Assembly (NCBI GenBank): GCA_947372535.1
Contig: CANBUA010000274.1
Location: 1 to 6,160 of the forward strand
From: Burkholderiales bacterium
GTDB lineage: Bacteria; Pseudomonadota; Gammaproteobacteria; Burkholderiales; Burkholderiaceae
Length of the DNA stretch: 6,160 nucleotides
Reading direction: 5' to 3'
The first letter of the stretch is position 1, and every line of letters starts with the position of its first letter. Below, one piece after another: positions 1 through 6,160 of the stretch. A program made the translations under genes and the position numbers. The notes beneath the pieces are model-generated. The model searched no databases, had not been told where the DNA came from, and was given only the letters and a program-made list of their open reading frames with translations.

Positions 1-430
1 CATTGAGCGGGTAGTGCACGCGAAAGCCGGCGTGGCCCACATCACCCCAAGTCGAGGGTGAGAGCTTGTTGTGCCCGTAGTCGAAGTCCTGGGCGTTGAA
101 GGTCAGCGGCTTGACCTGCCCGTCTGCCGAGACTTCGTGGATCTTCACCGGTGCGGTCTGGTATTGGCCCAGGTGGAAGAACATCAGCTCGAAGGGCAGT
201 TTGTCCTGGCGCCAGAGCGCCCGTTCGGGCTTGAAGCGGATGTCGCGGTACTGGTCGTAGCTCAAGGCCTTCAACTCGGCGGGCAGGGCTGCGGTGTTGG
301 GCGCCACGTAGGGCCGGCTGGCCAAGGCCTGGGCTTGGCGGGCCACGTCGTCCAACCCGAAGGCCTCTGCCTGCTGAGGCATCACGGCCAGCCAGGCGCA
401 GAGCATCAGCGGGCCGATGCCTTGGGTCAT
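1..430 (-). CDS. opgG: OpgG/MdoG periplasmic glucan biosynthesis protein, N-terminal part (cut by left edge)
   Basis: OpgG acts in the periplasm in the synthesis of osmoregulated periplasmic glucans, working with the membrane glucosyltransferase OpgH on the beta-1,2-linked glucan backbone. The first 143 codons are visible; family members are usually about 500 residues, so the 3' part lies outside the window. Residues 1-23 look like a Sec signal peptide ending in AEA before FGLDDVA. The mature start FGLDDVARQAQALA and later blocks LSYDQYRDIRF, LPFELMFFHLG, VKIHEV and AGFRVHYPLN match the MdoG family. A Sec-type rather than twin-arginine leader favours OpgG over OpgD. Start choice: ATG at 430 leaves a leader of about 35 nt from the predicted sigma-54 start site near 465. 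In-frame GTG codons at 463 and 469 would add a basic residue to the leader's n-region but lie at that start site. The Shine-Dalgarno is weak (AGG very close to ATG). An in-frame stop at 473-475 limits further extension. Confidence 0.9.
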   Translation of the reverse strand, partial: MTQGIGPLMLCAWLAVMPQQAEAFGLDDVARQAQALASRPYVAPNTAALPAELKALSYDQYRDIRFKPERALWRQDKLPFELMFFHLGQYQTAPVKIHEVSADGQVKPLTFNAQDFDYGHNKLSPSTWGDVGHAGFRVHYPLN

Positions 431-475
431 GTGCCTGAAGAAATGGTCGGTGTTGGTGTTCACAAGCACTGCTTA

Positions 476-491
476 CGCAACGCTCATGCCA
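476..491 (-). promoter_or_regulatory. Predicted sigma-54 (-24/-12) promoter of opgG
   Basis: The minus strand reads TGGCATG-AGCG-TTGCG. This matches the sigma-54 consensus TGGCACG-N4-TTGCA at 10 of 12 defined positions, including the invariant GG (490-489) and GC (478-477) at the correct spacing. The differences are T for C, which the looser consensus allows, and the final G for A/T. The expected transcription start is near 465, which gives an opgG leader of about 35 nt to ATG 430. Sigma-54 promoters need an enhancer-binding activator, and a gene for one (GlrR-like) ends about 155 bp upstream. The identification rests on motif match and position only. Confidence 0.7.
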
Positions 492-509
492 CGCCAAAAA
501 TCTCTTTCA

Positions 510-522
510 AATCAATGAGATG
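510..522 (+). promoter_or_regulatory. Imperfect IHF-like site between the sigma-54 promoter and the upstream operators
   Basis: The plus strand reads AATCAA-TGAG-ATG against the IHF consensus WATCAA-N4-TTR, with one mismatch, in a locally A/T-rich stretch of an otherwise GC-rich window. It sits about 45-57 bp upstream of the predicted opgG start site, between promoter and enhancer. This is where IHF typically bends DNA to bring a sigma-54 activator to the polymerase. One mismatch in a short consensus is weak evidence taken alone. Confidence 0.35.
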
Positions 523-558
523 GCACGAAGTAACAAGCTGTTTTGATGGGTTGACCGA

Positions 559-573
559 TTTGAGTGACTCAAA
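559..573. repeat. 15-bp palindrome (7-bp arms) upstream of opgG
   Basis: TTTGAGT-G-ACTCAAA is a perfect inverted repeat of two 7-bp arms around one central base. It lies about 94-108 bp upstream of the predicted sigma-54 start site and 2 bp from the GlrR-like site at 575-592. It could be an operator for an unidentified dimeric regulator or part of the enhancer. It could also form a small RNA hairpin (6-bp stem, 3-nt loop) behind the regulator gene. It has no U-tract after it on either strand, so an intrinsic terminator is unlikely. Confidence 0.5.
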
Positions 574-574
574 G

Positions 575-592
575 CGTCGGGCTGGGGCGACA
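575..592 (-). promoter_or_regulatory. Candidate GlrR operator A (TGTC-N10-GACG)
   Basis: The minus strand reads TGTC, ten bases, GACG. The GlrR operator described in enterobacteria is TGTC-N10-GACA, so seven of eight defined bases match at the exact spacing. The centre lies about 118 bp upstream of the predicted opgG sigma-54 start, a normal distance for an enhancer. The adjacent regulator has a helix-turn-helix of GlrR type, which is why this motif was sought. Binding is inferred. Confidence 0.5.
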
Positions 593-612
593 ACACCGCG
601 CATTGAGTCCGC

Positions 613-625
613 CAAGTCGTTGATT
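613..625 (-). promoter_or_regulatory. IHF consensus site between candidate operators A and B
   Basis: The minus strand reads AATCAA-CGAC-TTG, an exact match to the IHF core consensus WATCAA-N4-TTR. It lies between the two GlrR-like sites, about 148-160 bp upstream of the predicted opgG start. IHF assists GlrR at sigma-54 promoters in enterobacteria. The core consensus is short and degenerate, so a chance match is possible. Confidence 0.45.
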
Positions 626-646
626 TGATTGGGGATCCGCCTGTCG

Positions 647-2013
<1,367 letters not shown>

Positions 2014-2017
<4 letters not shown>

Positions 2018-2661
2018 GGTCGTGGGGTGGGCTTGGGCGCGGCAGGCAGCGGCGCAGGGCTGGCGGGGGTGCGGCTGGTGATGCTGCGCTCGATGGATTT
2101 CAGCGCCTCCAGCTTGTCGTTGAGCTGATCGAGCTTGCGCTGGTTGTCGCGCTGGGCATCGCGCAGTTGTTGGTTCAAGCGCTCGGCCTGCTCCTCCAGC
2201 CGCCGCTGATCAAGGTAGAAGCCCGAGAGCCAGCGTGCCAGCGCATGCCAGGCGGCCGCTTCACTCGTGACGTTGCTCAAGACCTTGTCCAGCAGGCTCT
2301 GGGCACGTGCCAGGTCGCCGGGCGCGTGGGTTCGGCCCAATGCCAGGGCCAGGTCCATGGTGTCTTGCGGCGAGCCTGTGCCGGCGCCGTAGGCCTCGTT
2401 CAGCCGGCTGATCTCATGCGCCAGCTCTGCTGGGCTCAAGCCGGAGAGGCTGGCTTGGTAGGCCAGCAGATGGCGTGCGGCCGTGTCTTCAGGCGAGGTC
2501 ACCGCCACGCGAAGAATGGTGGGCTCTGGTGGCGGCGGAGGCGGTGCCGGCGGCACGGGCGCGCAGGCAATGCAGGCGCTGGCGGCGATCAGGCCGGCCA
2601 GCCAATGGCGGGCGGCGCCGGCGGGCTTGGCCAGGGGGGTCATGACATCAGAAAACAGCAT
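2014..2661 (-). CDS. qseG: QseG-like (YfhG-like) proline-rich coiled-coil lipoprotein
   Basis: 215 residues from ATG 2661. The leader has basic residues (K12, R18), a hydrophobic stretch LAGLIAASACIA, and two candidate lipidation cysteines (C30 in ASAC, C33 in CIAC); neither lipobox is the classic LxxC. A proline-rich linker (about 35-47) follows, then a helical middle region, a charged coiled coil (about 150-194) and an Ala/Pro tail. The segment LEALKSIERSITSR resembles the end of the E. coli QseG coiled coil (recalled, not aligned). In E. coli, QseG is an outer-membrane lipoprotein that stimulates the kinase QseE/GlrK; the position between kinase and regulator genes agrees. The start at 2661 overlaps the kinase by 14 bp and has a GAG at 2669-2671 seven bases upstream. 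ATG 2643, giving 209 residues, lacks a visible Shine-Dalgarno but is also possible. Sequence divergence from QseG is high, so function is inferred mainly from context. Confidence 0.8.
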
Positions 2662-4075
2662 GAGGCAACTCGATTCGAAAATGGGCGCCTGGCCCCTCAG
2701 GCAGCAGGTCGATGCGGCCGCCGTGGGCCTGGACGTATTCGCGCACGATGGACAGGCCGATGCCCGTGCCACGCACGGCGCCTTCGGGCTGGCGTTCACC
2801 ACGGTAGAAGGGCTCGAAGACGCGGCCGGCATCCTGGTCGGCCACGCCGGGGCCTTGGTCGGTGATGTCGATCCGGGCCAGGCCGGGCGGCTGTGACAAG
2901 GCAAAGCAGATGCGGCTGTCTGGCGGGCTGAAGCGGATGGCGTTGGACAACAGGTTGCCCAGGGCCGTGCCCAGCTTGTCGGGGTCGATCTCCACCGCCA
3001 GCGCTGTGTCGCCTTCAACGGCCACCTGCAATGCCTTGGCCTGCCATTGCAGCCGCTGTGATTCGATGAGCCCTTCAATCAGGCCCGCCAGCGCTGTCTT
3101 GCGCCGGCTCAGCCGGCGGGCGTCAAAAGCGACGGCATTGAAGCGCAGCAGGTCTTCGATCTGCTCTTGCAGCGCCGCCGTGTTGTGGCCCAGGATCTGG
3201 GCGATCTCGCGCTGGTCGGCCGTGAGTTGGCCGGCCACGCCGTCCTCCAGCAGCGCGACGCCTTCGCGCAGCGCGGCCAGCGGTGTCTTCAACTCATGCG
3301 AGACATGCCGCAGGAAGCGCGACTTGTCGTCATCGAGCTCCTTGAGTCGCAGACGCAGCCATTCGAGCTTCTGGCCCAGGGCGCGCATGTCGCTCGGCCC
3401 CTGGATGTTCACGGGCGCATCCAGCCGGTTCTCGCCCAGGCCGACGATGGCGCGCTCCAGTCGCTTGAGTGGTCGCATCAACCACAGCGCGAAGCCCCAG
3501 GCCAGCACCACGGCCAGCGCGATGGCGCCCAGCACCTGCCGGACGAGGTTGGCGCGACCTGTCTCGAGTTGCAGCAGCAGCAGGCGGTTGCGCGCTTCGC
3601 TGCCCAGGCGCACTTGCTCCGCGATGGCGGCGTTGACCTGATCCAGACCCCTGAATTGCTCACTCAAGGCCTGATCGCGCAGGCCCTTGGTGGCCTTGGT
3701 GCCGGTGAGCTGGGCCTTGATGGCCACCAACTGGGCGCGCCACTTTTCGGCCAGACCGGTGGGCAATTGCTGCGCCAGCAACTCATCCAACTCGCGGGTG
3801 GCGTCCTCGGCGGCATCTTCGAAGCGGTGCAGCAGCACCGGGTCGTCCAGCACCATGTACTGGCGGCCGGCACGCTCCATGGCCACGCTGCGCTCGGCCA
3901 GCTGCTGCGCGGCAGCGGTGAGCTGCACCGCGTGCTCGGCTGCACCGCGGCTTTGCATCATCAGGCGTTCGAGCGTGAACAGGCCACCCAGTGAGGCGGC
4001 CGCCAGCAGGCCGGCGATCAGCAGGAAGGCGGCCAGCAGCAAGTGGCGAAAGGCAAGGCGTTGCAGGATGAACAT
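2648..4075 (-). CDS. glrK: GlrK/QseE-type membrane sensor histidine kinase
   Basis: This complete 475-residue inner-membrane kinase is the likely partner of the response regulator two genes downstream. Order: transmembrane segment 1 (about 12-33), a mostly helical periplasmic sensor of about 145 residues, transmembrane segment 2 (about 180-200), HAMP linker (about 200-250), HisKA with H-box FLRHVSHELKTPL (phospho-acceptor H260), and HATPase with N-box GNLLSNAIRFSP (N374, N378), G1 DQGPGV (406-411), F-box FEPFYRG (420-426) and G2 RGTGIGLSIV (435-444). All catalytic motifs are intact. The family assignment comes from gene order with the QseG-like lipoprotein and GlrR-like regulator. ATG 4075 has no clear Shine-Dalgarno. 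The upstream frame closes at the helicase stop with no other plausible start, and the 24-bp gap suggests co-transcription with the helicase gene. The signal sensed cannot be read from the sequence; family members respond to envelope or hormone-like cues. Confidence 0.92.
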   Translation of the reverse strand: MFILQRLAFRHLLLAAFLLIAGLLAAASLGGLFTLERLMMQSRGAAEHAVQLTAAAQQLAERSVAMERAGRQYMVLDDPVLLHRFEDAAEDATRELDELLAQQLPTGLAEKWRAQLVAIKAQLTGTKATKGLRDQALSEQFRGLDQVNAAIAEQVRLGSEARNRLLLLQLETGRANLVRQVLGAIALAVVLAWGFALWLMRPLKRLERAIVGLGENRLDAPVNIQGPSDMRALGQKLEWLRLRLKELDDDKSRFLRHVSHELKTPLAALREGVALLEDGVAGQLTADQREIAQILGHNTAALQEQIEDLLRFNAVAFDARRLSRRKTALAGLIEGLIESQRLQWQAKALQVAVEGDTALAVEIDPDKLGTALGNLLSNAIRFSPPDSRICFALSQPPGLARIDITDQGPGVADQDAGRVFEPFYRGERQPEGAVRGTGIGLSIVREYVQAHGGRIDLLPEGPGAHFRIELPHAVF

Positions 4076-4099
4076 GGTGACGGCCCAGGCCGTGGATTC

Positions 4100-6160
4100 T
4101 CAAGCAAGATGGACTGTAGCCTGCGTCCCCATGGGCTCGCTCGCGGCGGGCCAAAGGCGCCACCAGGCCGGCAGCAGGCTGCGCACCTCACGTTGCCCGA
4201 AGCGGTCGTCCATCAGGTGCACGACGCCTTCGTCTGTGACCGTGCGGATCACCCGTCCAGCGGCTTGCACCACCTTTTGCAAACCCGGGTAGACATAGGT
4301 GTAGTCGTAGCCCGCGCCGCTCATCAATCGGTCCAGCCGCAGCCGGATCTGCTCGTTGACCGGGTTGACCTGTGGCATCCCCAAGGTGGCGATGAAGGCG
4401 CCGATGAGGCGGCTGCCGGGCAGGTCGATGCCTTCGGAGAAGGAGCCGCCCAGCACCGCAAAGCCAATGCCCTGGCTGCCTGGCGCAAAGCGCGCGAGGA
4501 AGTCTTGCTGCTCGTGCTCCTGCATGCGCCTGGCCTGCTTCCACACCGGGATGCCGGGGTGATGCGCCTCGAACAGCGCGGCGACGGCCTGCAAATAATC
4601 GTGGCTGCTGAAAAAGGCCAGGTAGTTGCCCGGCCGATCACGGTACTGCGCGGCCATCAGCTCGACCACCTCGGGCAACGAGGCCTGCCGATCGCGGTAG
4701 CGCGTGGAGATGTGCCTGGCCACCTGCACGCGCAGTTGCTCGTGCTGAAAGGGCGAGCTCACCTCGACCCAGGCGGTGTCCTCGGGCAGGCCCAGCATCT
4801 GGCGGTAATAGCCCTCAGGCTGCAAGGTGGCCGAGAACAAGGTGACCGAGCGCGCCGCGGCCAGGCGCGGCGCCAGAAAAGGCGCTGGCACCACGTTGCG
4901 GATGCACAAAGTGGAGGAGAATTTTTGCGGCCCCCAGGCGCGCCGGGTGATGTCGAACAAGGCGTGCTGGTCGAACAGCTCGGCCATGCGCGTGAAGTGC
5001 AGGGCCTCCAGGTAAAAGCCTTGCAAGGCGCCATCGACCTGCGTGGGGTGGTCGGACTGGTGGTTGGTGATGGCGGAGATTGCGTGCTGCAAGGCGGTCA
5101 GCCAGGCCGCCGGGATGCTCTCGTGCACGGCGTAGTCGCCGTCCTGTTCGCGACTCAAGGCGTTCCAGGCGCGGTGCAATCGGTCCAAGGGCTTTTGCAA
5201 CTCGCGCGGGGCGGTGGTCTTCAAGGCCCGGAGGCTGTCGTGTGACAGCTCGGCCGTGTACATCTTGCGACCGCGCTCGACCAGGTTGTGGGCCTCGTCG
5301 ACCAGCACGCCCACGCGCCATTGGTTGGCTTGCGTCAAGCCGTGGAGCATGGCGCTGAGGTCGAAGTAGTAGTTGTAGTCGCCGATGACGACGTCGCACC
5401 AGCGGGCCATCTCCTGGCTGAGGTAGTAGGGGCAGACCTCGTGGGCCAGGGCGATCTCGCGCAGACGGGCCTTGTCCAGCATGGCCGGGTTGGCGGCGAT
5501 GGCGGCCTGGCGGGCGGCGGGCAGGCGGTCGTAGAAGCCGCTGGCCAATGGGCAGGATTCGCCATGGCAGGCTTTGTCGGGGTGCTCGCAGGCCTTGTCT
5601 CGCGCAATCATCTCCAGCACGCGCCACGAGGGCTTGGTGGCGTTTGAAGATGCGCCGCGTTCGAGCAAAGCCATGGCCTCCAGTGCCAAAGCCCGCCCCG
5701 AGGATTTGGCCGACAGGAAAAAGACCTTGTCCAGCCGCTGGCCGGGGCAGGCCTTGAGCATGGGGAACACCGTGCCCACGGTTTTGCCGATGCCGGTGGG
5801 CGCCTGGGCCAGCAAGCAGCGTCCGGACACCACCGCCTTGTAGACCGATTCGGCCAGGGCGCGCTGGCCTTCGCGGAAGGTCGCATGCGGAAATCGAAGG
5901 TCGGTCAAGGCCTGGTCACGTGCTGTGCGGTGCTGGATCTCTTGCTCGGCCCAGCTCAGGAAGCGGCTGCATTGGTCCTCGAAAAACGCCTGCAAGCTGG
6001 CGGCCGAGTGCCGCTCAGCCAGGACGGTTTCCTTGTTCGTGCCGATGTCCAGGTAGACCAGGGCCAGTTCGATGTCGGCGTCCTGCATCCAATCCGGCGA
6101 TTGGCACAGCAAGGCGCCATAGACCTTGAGCTGCGCCCAGTGCAGGTGCCGGTGGTTGGC
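4100..6160 (-). CDS. XPD/DinG-family Fe-S helicase with N-terminal RecB-like nuclease remnant visible (5' end outside window)
   Basis: The frame is open to the right edge: 686 residues visible, N-terminus missing. The first visible residues contain AQLKVY, fitting the QxxxY motif that follows the PD-(D/E)XK core in RecB-family nucleases; the core would lie just outside. Helicase motifs (visible numbering): Walker A QAPTGIGKT (119-127); four cysteines at 191, 198, 203 and 243, spaced like the [4Fe-4S] ligands of XPD/DinG helicases; DEAH (288-291); SATL (about 442-445); GGSFSEGIDLPG (about 570-581); QAAGRVIRT (632-640). It is therefore a superfamily 2, probably 5'-3' DNA helicase acting in repair or on unusual DNA structures, apparently fused to a nuclease domain. 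An internal TTG at 6112 is not a likely start, because conserved-looking sequence continues upstream. It ends 24 bp before the kinase gene. It is not canonical DinG or YoaA, so no symbol is given. Confidence 0.92.
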   Translation of the reverse strand, partial: ANHRHLHWAQLKVYGALLCQSPDWMQDADIELALVYLDIGTNKETVLAERHSAASLQAFFEDQCSRFLSWAEQEIQHRTARDQALTDLRFPHATFREGQRALAESVYKAVVSGRCLLAQAPTGIGKTVGTVFPMLKACPGQRLDKVFFLSAKSSGRALALEAMALLERGASSNATKPSWRVLEMIARDKACEHPDKACHGESCPLASGFYDRLPAARQAAIAANPAMLDKARLREIALAHEVCPYYLSQEMARWCDVVIGDYNYYFDLSAMLHGLTQANQWRVGVLVDEAHNLVERGRKMYTAELSHDSLRALKTTAPRELQKPLDRLHRAWNALSREQDGDYAVHESIPAAWLTALQHAISAITNHQSDHPTQVDGALQGFYLEALHFTRMAELFDQHALFDITRRAWGPQKFSSTLCIRNVVPAPFLAPRLAAARSVTLFSATLQPEGYYRQMLGLPEDTAWVEVSSPFQHEQLRVQVARHISTRYRDRQASLPEVVELMAAQYRDRPGNYLAFFSSHDYLQAVAALFEAHHPGIPVWKQARRMQEHEQQDFLARFAPGSQGIGFAVLGGSFSEGIDLPGSRLIGAFIATLGMPQVNPVNEQIRLRLDRLMSGAGYDYTYVYPGLQKVVQAAGRVIRTVTDEGVVHLMDDRFGQREVRSLLPAWWRLWPAASEPMGTQATVHLA

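Noticed and set aside
559..573. Palindrome considered as a rho-independent terminator for the signalling operon
   Set aside because: The stem is short and A/T-rich, the loop is minimal and no U-tract follows on either strand.
71..628. A plus-strand open frame of 185 codons opposite opgG and the intergenic region
   Set aside because: The minus strand encodes a clear OpgG sequence here. The plus-strand product has low complexity typical of antisense frames in GC-rich genes.
4076..4099. Possible separate promoter for the kinase operon in the gap after the helicase
   Set aside because: The gap is only 24 bp, and no -35/-10 or -24/-12 pattern was seen there or in the adjoining helicase end.
4076..4102. 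Helicase stop codon in the same frame as the kinase ATG, suggesting readthrough fusion
   Set aside because: The TGA is ordinary, both proteins are complete families on their own, and a 24-bp in-frame gap occurs by chance one time in three.

Overview
The window is GC-rich and tightly packed, with every gene read from the minus strand. Codon use and protein families point to a betaproteobacterium, probably of the order Burkholderiales; this is inferred from protein resemblance, not from a marker gene. No RNA genes, insertion sequences, CRISPR arrays or phage genes were seen.

In transcription order (right to left) the window holds: (1) a large 5'-truncated XPD/DinG-type iron-sulfur helicase, whose visible N-terminal edge carries the QxxxY motif of RecB-family nucleases; (2) a membrane sensor histidine kinase of the GlrK/QseE type; (3) a small proline-rich, coiled-coil lipoprotein resembling QseG (YfhG); (4) a sigma-54-dependent response regulator of the GlrR/QseF type; (5) the N-terminal part of the periplasmic glucan biosynthesis protein OpgG (MdoG), cut by the left edge. 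Kinase, lipoprotein and regulator overlap by a few bases and are almost certainly one translationally coupled operon. The helicase ends only 24 bp before the kinase, and no promoter is evident between them.

The only sizeable non-coding stretch is about 217 bp between the regulator and opgG, and it is the most interesting part. On the opgG strand it contains a good sigma-54 -24/-12 element (476-491), two near-matches to the GlrR operator TGTC-N10-GACA (575-592 and 642-659), a 15-bp palindrome (559-573), one perfect and one imperfect IHF consensus. This is the usual architecture of an enhancer-binding-protein-controlled promoter, directly downstream of the gene for such a protein.

The working model is that GlrK and the QseG-like lipoprotein sense an envelope state, GlrR is phosphorylated, and GlrR with sigma-54 RNA polymerase and IHF switches on osmoregulated periplasmic glucan synthesis through opgG. 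The protein identities are well supported. The circuit is an inference from sequence motifs.
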